Assembly: GCA_902797925.1 (NCBI GenBank)
Contig: CADBUT010000143.1
Location: 1-17,176 of the forward strand
Direction of reading: 5' to 3'
Origin: an uncultured Spirochaetaceae bacterium
GTDB taxonomy: Bacteria; Spirochaetota; Spirochaetia; Treponematales; Treponemataceae
Length of the DNA stretch: 17,176 nt
Of this stretch, positions 1 to 8,360 are shown in pieces. The notes below the pieces were generated by a model that worked only from the letters and a program-made list of their open reading frames with translations, was not told where the DNA came from and did no database searches. The number at the start of each line of letters is the position of its first letter. The stretch's first letter is position 1. The translations under genes were made by a program, and so were the position numbers.

Positions 1-640
1 CGCTGAAATAAAACGAATTGTATTCACCCTGCTCATAAGTGAGATACGGGAACGGCTTCAGATCTTCAAGCGTTATGCGCTCTTTTTCAGCGAGCGGGCT
101 TGTCTTTGAGATGAACACGTGGGGCTTTGCCGTGAAAAGCTCTGAAAAAACAAGATCGTTTTTCTTGAGCAGCTTCGAGATTACTTCGCTGTTGCTTTTG
201 TTCATGTAGAGAATGCCGATTTCGCTTTTCAGCCGTGAAACATCGTCAATGATTTTGCTCGTGCGGCTTTCGCGCAGCGTGTAGTCGTATTCTGAACCGC
301 CGAACTGCTTGATTACATCTACAAATGCGTTGACCGCAAAAGAGTAGTGCTGGCAGGTAACGCTGAATCTTGTCTGTTTATGCGTTTTTCCAAGATATTT
401 CTCTTCTAAAAGCGAAGTCTGTTCGAGTACCTGCCTCGCATAGCCTAAAAATTCGTCGCCTTCGTTTGTTACCACAACGCCTTTGTTTGTTCTAGAAAAG
501 ATTGTGATGCCGATTTCGTTTTCAAGCTCGTGAATTGCTGTTGTAAGGCTCGGCTGCGAGATAAAGACTTTCTGGCTTGCCGCCGTAACATTGCCGCATT
601 CAGCCACGGCAACGGCATATTTCAGTTGTTGAAGTGTCAT
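1..640 (-). CDS. LysR-family transcriptional regulator, MtaR/MetR/CmbR-like (C-terminus outside window)
   Basis: This is the first 213 residues of a LysR-type regulator, read on the minus strand from ATG at 640-638; the usual family length is about 300, so the last third lies beyond base 1. An N-terminal winged helix-turn-helix spans about residues 1-60 (key stretches: NVTAASQ, SQPSLTTAI, LENEIGITIF). It is followed by the linker YARQVLEQTSLLEEKY and the start of the effector-binding domain (RFSVTCQHYSFAVNAF). The linker and the QHY..AVNAFV stretch resemble, from memory, the streptococcal methionine/cysteine regulators MtaR, MetR and CmbR. It is divergent from metE with 137 bases between the two starts, the classic arrangement for a LysR activator and its target. 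No clear Shine-Dalgarno precedes the start. I infer a methionine-pathway activator; a sulfur or cysteine regulator is the main alternative. Confidence 0.88.
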   Translation of the reverse strand, partial: MTLQQLKYAVAVAECGNVTAASQKVFISQPSLTTAIHELENEIGITIFSRTNKGVVVTNEGDEFLGYARQVLEQTSLLEEKYLGKTHKQTRFSVTCQHYSFAVNAFVDVIKQFGGSEYDYTLRESRTSKIIDDVSRLKSEIGILYMNKSNSEVISKLLKKNDLVFSELFTAKPHVFISKTSPLAEKERITLEDLKPFPYLTYEQGEYNSFYFS

Positions 641-646
641 GCGCCG

Positions 647-652
647 ATTTTA
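647..652 (-). promoter_or_regulatory. Possible -10 box of the LysR gene
   Basis: On the minus strand this reads TAAAAT. An ATGGCA sequence in the palindrome arm (671-676) lies 18 bases upstream and could serve as -35. Transcription would then start at or next to the ATG at 640, giving a leaderless message, which fits the missing Shine-Dalgarno. This is a weak, short match. Confidence 0.25.
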
Positions 653-670
653 TCAGAAATTTCAGTCTTA

Positions 671-693
671 TGCCATAGTTAAAAGCTATGGCA
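671..693. promoter_or_regulatory. MET-box-like palindrome, probable LysR binding site
   Basis: This is a perfect inverted repeat, TGCCATAG, seven bases, then CTATGGCA. Its core ATAGTTAAAAGCTAT matches the MtaR/MetR MET-box recalled from streptococci (TATAGTTTNAAACTATA) at 12 of 14 defined inner positions, with the same seven-base spacing between ATAG and CTAT. It ends where the very poor -35 of the metE promoter begins, a typical activator position. It also covers the likely -35 region of the divergent regulator gene, so self-repression is plausible. Confidence 0.7.
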
Positions 694-716
694 AACCGCT
701 AAAAATAAGTATTAGA

Positions 717-722
717 TATAAT
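717..722 (+). promoter_or_regulatory. metE promoter -10 box
   Basis: The sequence is a consensus TATAAT. The hexamer 17 bases upstream (694-699, AACCGC) is a very poor -35, and the MET-box-like palindrome ends directly before it. This is the layout expected of a promoter that needs a LysR activator. The metE ribosome binding site AAGGA follows at 762-766, 11 bases before the ATG. Confidence 0.55.
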
Positions 723-777
723 GCCCTCAACCTATTATATTGATAGGGATAAAACTCAATAAAGGAAAAATAAAAAT

Positions 778-3036
778 ATGAAAACATCTGTAATCGGATT
801 TCCGAGAATCGGGGCGCACCGCGAACTGAAATTTGCAAGCGAAAAATATTTTGCAAAGACGATAAGTCAAGAAGAGCTTGAGCAGGCTGCAAAGCAAATA
901 AGGCTTGACGGCTGGAAGAAACAGGCCGAAGCCGGCATCGACTTTATCAGCTCGAATGACTTTTCGTTTTATGACGGAATGCTCGACACGGCTTTTATGC
1001 TCGGCGCAATTCCTGCACGCTACAAGGCGCTTTGCCTTTCAAAGCTTGACACATTCTTTGCAATGGCGCGCGGTTTTCAGTCTGAAAAAAGCGACGTTAC
1101 GGCATTGCCGATGAAGAAATGGTTCAACACGAATTATCATTACATTGTGCCTGAAATCGAAGAATCAACTGAATTGCGCCTTGACGCTACAAAAATTGCA
1201 AGCGAATACAAAGAAGCCGCCGGAGCCGGCATAAAGACCAAAATCAACGTAATAGGCCCGTTCACATTCTTAAAGCTTGCGCATTATTCAGGTACGAAAA
1301 ACGCAGCCAGCTTTGCAGATGATGCCGCAAAATGCTATAAGCAGCTTCTTGCAGAATGTGCAAAGCTTGGCGCAGAATGGCTGCAAATTGAAGAGCCTTA
1401 TCTTGTTTTTGATTTGACTGATGAAGACAAGCAGCTTTTTAAGGCGCTTTACGAAAAGATTTTGCCCGGCAAGCCGCTCAAGGTGCTGCTTCAAACTTAC
1501 TTTGGCGACGTGCGTGACTTTTATACAGAAATCATCAAATATGATTTTGACGCTTTCGGGCTTGATTTTGTTGAAGGCAAAGAAAGCTTGAATTTGCTGA
1601 AAAAGTACGGCTTTCCGAAAGACAAGCTGCTTTTTGCTGGCGTTGTGAACGGCAAGAACATCTGGCGCAACAATTACGAAAAGACAGCCGCTCTCATTGC
1701 AGAAATCGAAAAGGCGGCGGCCGGTGCAGAAACCGTAATCAGCACAAGCTGCTCTCTGCTTCATGTGCCGTACACGACAAAAAACGAAGAAAAGCTTTCT
1801 GCCGAAATTCTAGCGCATTTTGCATTTGCCGAAGAAAAGCTCAAGGAGCTTAAGGACATTGCAGACGCTGATTCAAAAGCTTTTGCAGAAAACAAGAAGC
1901 TTTTCGCGCATGAGCGTGTTGAGAAAAACCTGGCTCTTGCAGATAAAATCAGTAAGCTTACCGCAAAAGACTTTACGCGCGTTCCGGCTTTTGCAGAGCG
2001 CGAAGCAATTCAGAAAAAAGCGCTCAATCTGCCGCCGTTCCCGACGACAACAATCGGTTCTTTTCCGCAGACACAAGAAGTGCGCAAAAACAGGGCAGAT
2101 TTCAAAAAAGGCTTGATAAGCAAAGAGCAGTACGAAGATTTCAACAAAAAAATGATTGCGCGCTGCATTAAGAAGCAGGAAGAAATCGGGCTTGATGTGC
2201 TTGTGCACGGCGAGTTTGAGCGCAACGACATGGTTGAATATTTCGGCGAAAACCTTGACGGCTATATCTTTACGCAAAAAGCTTGGGTGCAGTCTTACGG
2301 CACGCGTTGCGTAAAGCCGCCTGTAGTTTGGGGCGACATTACGCGCAAGAATCAGATTACAGTTGATTGGTCTGTTTATGCGCAGAGCTGTGCAGACAAA
2401 AACAGCAAAAAGCCTGTAAAAGGCATGCTGACCGGGCCTGTAACAATCTTGAACTGGTCGTTCCCGCGTGAAGATATTAGCCTCAAAGAATGTGCGTTTC
2501 AGATTGCGTTTGCAATCCGCGATGAAGTGCTTGACCTTGAAGCAAACGGAATCCGCATTATTCAGATTGACGAAGCCGCGCTCAAAGAAAAGCTGCCGCT
2601 CCGCAAGGCAGACTGGCACAGCGAATATCTTGACTGGGCAATTCCGGCGTTTAATCTCGTTCATTCGGGCTGCAAGGCTGAAACGCAGATTCACACGCAC
2701 ATGTGCTATTCTGAATTCATTCCGATTATCACCGACATTGACAACATGGATGCCGACGTCATTACGTTTGAAGCAAGCCGCTCAAATCTTGAAATTTTGC
2801 AGGCTCTAAAAGAAAAGAATTTCCGCACAGAAGTCGGCCCTGGCGTTTACGACATTCATTCGCCGCGCGTTCCTTCTGTTGAAGAAATTGTTGCCGCCGT
2901 AAACAAGATGAAGCAGTTCGTCAAGCCGTCTAAGCTGTGGATTAACCCGGACTGCGGTCTTAAGACGCGCGGCGAAACTGAAACAGACGCAAGCCTTAAA
3001 AATTTGGTTGCGGCTGCAAAAAAGGTTAGGGGATAA
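778..3036 (+). CDS. metE: Cobalamin-independent methionine synthase (MetE)
   Basis: This cytoplasmic enzyme transfers the methyl group of 5-methyltetrahydropteroyl-tri-L-glutamate to homocysteine, giving methionine without vitamin B12. At 752 residues it has the full family length. It has the N-terminal MetE barrel beginning TSVIGFPRIG and the catalytic C-terminal barrel beginning FPTTTIGSFPQT. The four zinc ligands fall at the same numbers as in the E. coli enzyme: His641 and Cys643 (HMCYSEF), Glu665 (FEASRS) and Cys726 (NPDCGLKTR). The start is supported by AAGGA upstream and by the conserved N-terminus. metF follows after a six-base gap, so the two are surely co-transcribed. Regulation is probably by the divergent LysR protein through the palindrome at 671-693. 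No SAM or cobalamin riboswitch fits in the leader. Confidence 0.98.
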   Translation: MKTSVIGFPRIGAHRELKFASEKYFAKTISQEELEQAAKQIRLDGWKKQAEAGIDFISSNDFSFYDGMLDTAFMLGAIPARYKALCLSKLDTFFAMARGFQSEKSDVTALPMKKWFNTNYHYIVPEIEESTELRLDATKIASEYKEAAGAGIKTKINVIGPFTFLKLAHYSGTKNAASFADDAAKCYKQLLAECAKLGAEWLQIEEPYLVFDLTDEDKQLFKALYEKILPGKPLKVLLQTYFGDVRDFYTEIIKYDFDAFGLDFVEGKESLNLLKKYGFPKDKLLFAGVVNGKNIWRNNYEKTAALIAEIEKAAAGAETVISTSCSLLHVPYTTKNEEKLSAEILAHFAFAEEKLKELKDIADADSKAFAENKKLFAHERVEKNLALADKISKLTAKDFTRVPAFAEREAIQKKALNLPPFPTTTIGSFPQTQEVRKNRADFKKGLISKEQYEDFNKKMIARCIKKQEEIGLDVLVHGEFERNDMVEYFGENLDGYIFTQKAWVQSYGTRCVKPPVVWGDITRKNQITVDWSVYAQSCADKNSKKPVKGMLTGPVTILNWSFPREDISLKECAFQIAFAIRDEVLDLEANGIRIIQIDEAALKEKLPLRKADWHSEYLDWAIPAFNLVHSGCKAETQIHTHMCYSEFIPIITDIDNMDADVITFEASRSNLEILQALKEKNFRTEVGPGVYDIHSPRVPSVEEIVAAVNKMKQFVKPSKLWINPDCGLKTRGETETDASLKNLVAAAKKVRG

Positions 3037-3042
3037 TTTCAG

Positions 3043-3906
3043 ATGATTAAGCATGTGCCCGGTAAGACTTTTTTCTCTTTTGAAGTTTTTCCGCCTAAAA
3101 AAGACGGCGGTATCGAAAAAGTTTATGAAACTCTGGATGAGCTTTCTGACTTGAAGCCAGACTTTATTAGCGTAACTTATGGTGCCGGCGGCAGCGAAAA
3201 CTGCGGCAAGACGCTCGACATTGCAAAGCGCATAAAAGATGTGTGTCATGTTGAGAGTGTCATTCATCTTCCGGGGCTGCACCTAACAAAAAAAGACGCG
3301 GAAACAATGCTCAAGACTTTTGCCGACAACGGCATAGAAAATCTGCTTGTTCTCCGCGGCGACAAAATTGAAGGGCGGAATCCTTGCAACGAATTTCTTC
3401 ATGCGAGCGATTTGATAAGCTTTATAGAAGAGAAAATGCCCGGAAAGTTTTATCTTATGGGCGCATGCTATCCTGAAAATCACCCTGAATCAAAAGATAC
3501 TGTTGAAGAAATCAGAAACCTTAAAACAAAGGTGAATTGCGGAGCGTCTCACCTGTTAAGCCAGCTTTTCTTTGACAACGACCAGTTTTTCAGGTTTGTG
3601 GAAAACTGCCGTATTGCCGGAATTGATGTGCCTGTAGAAGCCGGTATAATGCCTGTGACAAACCGCGCGCAAATCGAAAGGATGACAGACCGCTGCGGCG
3701 TAGTGCTTCCAGAAAAGTACAGAATAATGATGGAAAAATACGGCACAAACGACGAGTCTATTCTTGAGGCAGGCATTGTCTACGCCGCAAACCAGATTGT
3801 AGAGCTTTTGGCACGTGGCGCAGACGGCATTCACCTTTATACGATGAATAAGCCGTATGTTGCGCGCCGAATTGCCGGAGTTTTTGCAGCACTCACCAAG
3901 TCTTAA
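3043..3906 (+). CDS. metF: 5,10-methylenetetrahydrofolate reductase (MetF)
   Basis: This flavoprotein reduces 5,10-methylene-tetrahydrofolate to 5-methyl-tetrahydrofolate, the methyl donor used by MetE just upstream. The 287 residues form the usual single catalytic barrel, close to the roughly 296 of E. coli MetF. Visible motifs are FSFEVFPPK, with Glu14 at the place of the catalytic Glu28 in E. coli, then VTYGAGGS, the flavin-site motif VLRGD, AGIMPV, and HLYTMN near the end. AGGGG at 3028-3032, inside the end of metE, is the ribosome binding site. The gene is the last of the metE-metF operon, and a candidate terminator follows. There is no regulatory C-terminal domain, as normal in bacteria. 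Confidence 0.96.
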   Translation: MIKHVPGKTFFSFEVFPPKKDGGIEKVYETLDELSDLKPDFISVTYGAGGSENCGKTLDIAKRIKDVCHVESVIHLPGLHLTKKDAETMLKTFADNGIENLLVLRGDKIEGRNPCNEFLHASDLISFIEEKMPGKFYLMGACYPENHPESKDTVEEIRNLKTKVNCGASHLLSQLFFDNDQFFRFVENCRIAGIDVPVEAGIMPVTNRAQIERMTDRCGVVLPEKYRIMMEKYGTNDESILEAGIVYAANQIVELLARGADGIHLYTMNKPYVARRIAGVFAALTKS

Positions 3907-3946
3907 GCGCTGTAAGCCTGAGCAGTGCCGGAAAAGAAAAGGCTTT

Positions 3947-3994
3947 AAGGGAAAGGGAAACCCGCTTCTGAAGCAGTTTTTTTCTTTCCCTTTT
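3947..3994 (+). terminator. Candidate terminator of the metE-metF operon
   Basis: AAGGGAAAG (3947-3955) is perfectly complementary to CTTTCCCTT (3984-3992). The loop contains a small GCTT/AAGC hairpin (3964-3974) followed by seven T. The outer stem runs into TTTTAATTTAAATTT. Neither hairpin is a textbook terminator, but the position 40 bases after the metF stop and before an unrelated gene supports the role. Confidence 0.45.
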
Positions 3995-4061
3995 AATTTA
4001 AATTTATGTAAAAAATATTTGCATTTCTTGAAAAAATCGTTGACAATATAAACATACGACT

Positions 4062-7000
4062 ATGAAAAAGCTTTTTTATGCAGGTATTATTTTAGTTTTT
4101 CTCTCCTTTCCGTGTTTTTCACAAAATTCTTTTTTTGATAATTATGTATACCAGTCATGGAATTCGTTCGGCGGGCTTTCGGGTACAACGGCCAACGATA
4201 TTTACCAGACTAAAGACGGCTACATAAACATAGGAACTTATGAGGGTATTGTCCGTTTTGACGGCGTAAAATTCACAGCGTTCAACAGGGCGCTTGACAG
4301 CGATTTCAGCATTGTTTCTGCACGCACAATTTTACAGGATTCCCGCGGTGATATTTGGATTGGTTCTAACGATGAAGGTTTGCAGAAAATTTCAGCTTCG
4401 GGGAACATGCTTTATACACTCGACGAAGGTCTGCCGAATAACTCAATCCGCGCCCTTTGCGAGGATAAAAACGGCAATATATGGATTGGAACAGCCGGCG
4501 GTGTAGTTTATCTTACGCCGGAAGGCCGGCTTATATCGCCGCAGTTTGCGCCCGGTACAACTGCAAACGGTGTTATTGCTTCAAGTATTTTCTGCGATGA
4601 TATAGGCAGAATCTGGCTTATAATTTCCAACGACAACGGTTTTTTCCTCTTTACAAACGGTGTTTTCCGTCCGCTTCTGGAATTTGAAAAATTCGGGCAT
4701 TATTTTGCATCGGCAGTTTATCAGGATTCGACCGGCGGATTCTGGATTGGGCTTGGCGATAAAGGTCTCTACCGTATGATAAACGGCGTTGTAGACAAAA
4801 TCGTAACAAACACAATTCTTGACAGCGTTTCAACTACCACAATTCTTGAGGACAAAAACGGAGATATTTGGTTTGGTTCAGAAAAAGGTCTTGTAGTCTG
4901 CACTGACGGAACTTTTATAGAATACAAAGGCGCTCCGGAACTTTCGGGGTCAAACATCAACAAGATTATTCAAGACCGCGAGAACAACATCTGGTTTGCC
5001 ACAGACCGGAACGGAATAGGAAAAATGACGCTCGGTAAATTTAAGCTGAGCCGTCTTGGTTTTACCGTAAACTGTCTTACCGAAACTCCTGACGGAAGAA
5101 TTTGGGCCGGCACAGATTCAGGCGTTTTCTGCTATAAAGACGACGAGCTTGAAGAGAATGAACTTACAAAGGCTACGAAAGGACTCCGTGTGCGTCACGT
5201 TGAGGCTGTTTCCGGCGGCAAGATTCTTGTAAGCTGCTACACACAGCCTGCGCAGATTCTCTATGACGGAAACAGCATAAAATCATGGTCTATAGATGAC
5301 GGACTTGCCGGAAACAAAGTGCGTGTTGCTGTTGAAACAGCTCCGGGCGAGTATTATATAGGTACTACAACAGGTTTAAGTATTTTACATGCTGACGGCA
5401 CAGTAAAGACAATAAAGCAGGCTGACGGGCTTGAAACAGAATATGTCATGACAATCTATAAAGATTCGCATGGCGTTGTCTGGGTCGGTACAGACGGCGG
5501 CGGTATCTTTCTGCTAAAAAATGAAGAAATCTTCTGGCATATTACTTCTTCTCATGGAATTGCCGGAAACGTAATCTTTAAAATCTCTCAGGACAAAGAC
5601 AATAATTTCTGGATTTGTACCGGCAGCGGCTTGACACGCATAAAAGATTTTGACTCTGCAAACGAGCCGTATTTCAACTGCATTACTATGAATTCGGAGA
5701 ACGGACTCGGCACAAATTCAGTTTTTCAGATTTTGTTTGACGGAAATGACAATGCATGGATTACAAATAACCATGGCATTGCTTCAATTTCAGTCGAAGA
5801 TCTTAAGAATTTTATTGAACGTAACGTAAAGACTGTAAACGCAAAGTATTACAGCAAAAACGACGGTCTTGATTCTGACGGTCCGACATCGACAGCCCGT
5901 TCAATCGTAGACAGGCATGGACGTCTCTGGTTTACGATGGTGGACGGCATTGCTATTTATGACCCGCAGAAAGTAAAAGATGCCGATGTCACTCCGATGG
6001 TTCACATAGAGTCGATTTTGGTTGATAACATTGAGCACAAGGTGAAGGATGAGCTTTTTGTGCTTAGACCGGGTACAAAACGCATAGACATTAAGTTTAC
6101 CGGCTTGAGTTTTGACGCACCGGAACGGCTTATGTTCTCGCACATGCTTACCAATTTTGACGAAAGTTATTCTATGCCGGACATGAACCGCATTGTTTCT
6201 TACACAAACATTACGCCGGGCAAACATTCTTTTGTTGTTTATGCCATAAACGGAAACGGAATAAAATCGAACAACCAGGAAGTTATGTTCCTGTGGCAGA
6301 AGCCGTACATTTATCAGCGTGTTGAATTCTGGGCAATTCTTGCAGTTTCGTTGATGAGCTCTATATTCATTTTTTTCCGTTCACGTGAAATAAGGATGAA
6401 AAGGGAAAACGAACGTCTTGAAGAGCTTGTAAAAGTACGTACTGCAGATTTGGAGCAGGAAAAGATAAAGTCTGACAACTTACTGCGCTCTATTCTGCCG
6501 GACAAAATAGCCGACAAGCTTAAAAACACAACGAGCTACGATAAGTCTTTTGGTGAAAACTTTGAGAATGTTACGCTGCTTTTCTCTGACATTGTTGGCT
6601 TTACAAAAGTTTCAAGCGGACACACTGCTAAAGAAATTGTAGCCGCCCTCAACAAGCTTTTTACGCTTTTTGACGAGCGTGCAAAGCGTATGGGCGTAGA
6701 GAAAATCAAGACAATCGGTGACGCTTATATGGCGGCATGCGGTATTCCAGAAGAAAATGAAAACCATGCGCGAATAATGATTGACTTTGCACGCGGAATG
6801 TACCAGGATCTCGCAAAATATAACGAGACGGCTGACATCAAATTTCAGATTCGCGTAGGCTTGAACTGCGGCCCTGTAACAGCCGGTGTAATCGGTACTA
6901 CAAAGTTCATCTATGATGTTTGGGGCGACACCGTAAACGTAGCAAGCCGCATGGAAACAGCCGCAAATCCGGGCGCAATACGGATTAGCGAAGATTTGAA

Positions 7001-7097
7001 GAATCATCTTGAAGGTTCTGACATTCAGTTCAGCGAACCTTATGAGTGCAATATCAAAGGCAAAGGCATGATGAAGACCTTTGAAGTTATAAACTAG
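4062..7097 (+). CDS. Membrane sensor: periplasmic Reg_prop propeller and Y_Y_Y domain with cytoplasmic adenylate cyclase
   Basis: This 1011-residue protein begins with a signal peptide or N-terminal anchor (MKKLFYAGIILVFLSF). About 14 propeller repeats follow (about residues 45-640, pattern G-x-hydrophobic-W-hydrophobic-G-T/S, e.g. NIWIGTAGGV, VVWVGTDGGG), enough for two seven-bladed propellers. Then come a Y_Y_Y immunoglobulin-like domain (about 671-745), one membrane helix (about 756-773), a coiled coil, the ILPDKIADKLK linker typical of cyclases, and a class III cyclase. The cyclase looks fully active: metal ligands Asp843 (FSDIVGFT) and Asp887 (KTIGDAY), adenine-selecting Lys883 and Asp952 (YDVWGD), transition-state Asn959 and Arg963 (NVASRM). 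The Lys/Asp pair indicates ATP rather than GTP, so the product should be cAMP. The sensor half is like that of Bacteroidetes hybrid two-component systems. The ligand is unknown. There is no Shine-Dalgarno before the ATG, but the signal peptide fixes the start. A binding lipoprotein follows 17 bases downstream. Confidence 0.93.
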   Translation: MKKLFYAGIILVFLSFPCFSQNSFFDNYVYQSWNSFGGLSGTTANDIYQTKDGYINIGTYEGIVRFDGVKFTAFNRALDSDFSIVSARTILQDSRGDIWIGSNDEGLQKISASGNMLYTLDEGLPNNSIRALCEDKNGNIWIGTAGGVVYLTPEGRLISPQFAPGTTANGVIASSIFCDDIGRIWLIISNDNGFFLFTNGVFRPLLEFEKFGHYFASAVYQDSTGGFWIGLGDKGLYRMINGVVDKIVTNTILDSVSTTTILEDKNGDIWFGSEKGLVVCTDGTFIEYKGAPELSGSNINKIIQDRENNIWFATDRNGIGKMTLGKFKLSRLGFTVNCLTETPDGRIWAGTDSGVFCYKDDELEENELTKATKGLRVRHVEAVSGGKILVSCYTQPAQILYDGNSIKSWSIDDGLAGNKVRVAVETAPGEYYIGTTTGLSILHADGTVKTIKQADGLETEYVMTIYKDSHGVVWVGTDGGGIFLLKNEEIFWHITSSHGIAGNVIFKISQDKDNNFWICTGSGLTRIKDFDSANEPYFNCITMNSENGLGTNSVFQILFDGNDNAWITNNHGIASISVEDLKNFIERNVKTVNAKYYSKNDGLDSDGPTSTARSIVDRHGRLWFTMVDGIAIYDPQKVKDADVTPMVHIESILVDNIEHKVKDELFVLRPGTKRIDIKFTGLSFDAPERLMFSHMLTNFDESYSMPDMNRIVSYTNITPGKHSFVVYAINGNGIKSNNQEVMFLWQKPYIYQRVEFWAILAVSLMSSIFIFFRSREIRMKRENERLEELVKVRTADLEQEKIKSDNLLRSILPDKIADKLKNTTSYDKSFGENFENVTLLFSDIVGFTKVSSGHTAKEIVAALNKLFTLFDERAKRMGVEKIKTIGDAYMAACGIPEENENHARIMIDFARGMYQDLAKYNETADIKFQIRVGLNCGPVTAGVIGTTKFIYDVWGDTVNVASRMETAANPGAIRISEDLKNHLEGSDIQFSEPYECNIKGKGMMKTFEVIN

Positions 7098-7114
7098 GAT
7101 TATCAGGTGTAAAA

Positions 7115-8311
7115 ATGAAACGGAATCATAATTCTGCAAATATATGTTTTATTACGGCTGCTTTTTCGCTGCTGTTTTTTTCTTGTGCAAAGCAGAAGGT
7201 AGAAACCATAAAAGTCGGTATACTTCATTCTGAAACTGGTTCAATGGCTGTAAGCGAGCAGCCTGTTATGCAGGCAGAGCTTATGGCAATTGAAGAGCTT
7301 AACCAGAAAGGCGGTGTTCTTGGGCATATAATTGTTCCTGTTGAAGAAGACGGAATGAGTAATTCTGCTGTTTTTGCTGCTAAGGCTGAAAAGCTTATAT
7401 CAGAGGAAGGGGTTGTGACGATTTTTGGCTGCTGGACATCTGACTCGCGCAAGGCTGTTAGAAATGTGGTAGAAGCTCATTACAATCTTTTATGGTATCC
7501 GCTTCAGTACGAAGGAATGGAAGCAAGTCCGAACATTATGTACATGGGTGCTGCGCCTAACCAGCAGATTGTTCCTGCAATAGACTATTGTTTTGAGAAC
7601 TTCGGTAAGCGCATGTATCTTATTGGCAGCGATTATGTTTTTCCGCATACTGCAAACAGAATAATCAGGGCGCAGCTGAAATTTCTTGGCGGAACAGTTG
7701 CAGGCGAAAAATACGTTGATATGGAAGAAGAAGACTTTACAGAGGTTATTCAGGACATTAGAAAGCAGAAGCCTGATGTGATTATAAACACTGTGAACGG
7801 TGAGTCTAATATCGCATTTTTTGAACAGCTGCATGAAGCCGGCATAAGTTCGTCAGATATTCCTGTAATGAATTTTTCTGTAGGTGAAAGCGAAATAGAA
7901 GCCATTGGCGTTGAAAATATAGCCGGAGATTACATGGCATGGACATATTTTGAGCATATGGATTCAAACAAGAACCGCCGTTTTGTTTCTAATTTCAAAG
8001 AAGAATACGGTTCAAAAACAAGATTGGGCGATCCTGTTGAGGCTGGCTATATTGCGGTTTATATGTGGGCTGCTGCCTGTAAAAAAGCCGGTTCGTTTGA
8101 TACAGAAGCTGTAAGAATTGCGGCTAAAGGCCTGTCGTTTGTTGCTCCAGAGGGAATTGTAACGGTTGAAGGCTCTAATCAGCATTTGAATAAGAAGGTG
8201 AGAATCGGCAGAGTAAAAGACGACGGGCTTATAGAAGAAGTCTGGGCTTCGAGCACGCTCGTGCGGCCAGACCCATATCTCAGCACCTACGCCTGGGCAA
8301 GAGGACTGTAA
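7115..8311 (+). CDS. UrtA-like urea/amide-binding lipoprotein (orphan ABC-type solute-binding protein)
   Basis: The 398 residues start with a lipoprotein signal peptide ending LLFFSC, with Cys24 as the lipidated residue; the loose lipobox is typical of spirochaetes. The mature part is a periplasmic type I binding protein of the Peripla_BP_5 (UrtA/AmiC) family. Stretches closely recalling UrtA are HSETGSMA, IFGCWTSDSRKAV, YPLQYEGMEASPNI, GAAPNQQ, SDYVFPHTANRII, NTVNGESNIAFFEQL, and VRPDPYLSTY near the end. Urea is therefore the likeliest ligand, with short amides as the alternative. It follows the cyclase gene by 17 bases with CAGGTG as a weak ribosome binding site, and a strong terminator lies 50 bases after its stop. 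No permease or ATPase genes (urtBCDE) are next to it, so it may serve a transporter encoded elsewhere or present ligand to the cyclase sensor. Confidence 0.85.
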   Translation: MKRNHNSANICFITAAFSLLFFSCAKQKVETIKVGILHSETGSMAVSEQPVMQAELMAIEELNQKGGVLGHIIVPVEEDGMSNSAVFAAKAEKLISEEGVVTIFGCWTSDSRKAVRNVVEAHYNLLWYPLQYEGMEASPNIMYMGAAPNQQIVPAIDYCFENFGKRMYLIGSDYVFPHTANRIIRAQLKFLGGTVAGEKYVDMEEEDFTEVIQDIRKQKPDVIINTVNGESNIAFFEQLHEAGISSSDIPVMNFSVGESEIEAIGVENIAGDYMAWTYFEHMDSNKNRRFVSNFKEEYGSKTRLGDPVEAGYIAVYMWAAACKKAGSFDTEAVRIAAKGLSFVAPEGIVTVEGSNQHLNKKVRIGRVKDDGLIEEVWASSTLVRPDPYLSTYAWARGL

Positions 8312-8360
8312 AGGTAATGCACAAGTAACATTGTAGTGGTTTAATTGCTAAGCAATGAAT

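Noticed and set aside
641..777. SAM, cobalamin or T-box riboswitch in front of metE
   Set aside because: The leader after the -10 box is only about 50 bases, with no conserved riboswitch stems or terminator.
1873..2700. 275-codon open frame on the minus strand inside metE
   Set aside because: It is antisense to a well-conserved part of metE with all zinc ligands. Its product has no recognisable motif, and such frames arise from the codon habits of the real gene.
4040..4045. TTGACA hexamer just upstream of the cyclase gene as a -35 box
   Set aside because: A matching -10 would fall inside the coding sequence at about 4063-4068 (TGAAAA), which is no -10 box and would put the transcript start after the ATG.
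3857..4051. 64-codon open frame spanning the end of metF and the following gap
   Set aside because: It begins inside metF in another frame, has no ribosome site, and reads through the candidate terminator hairpin into low-complexity sequence.
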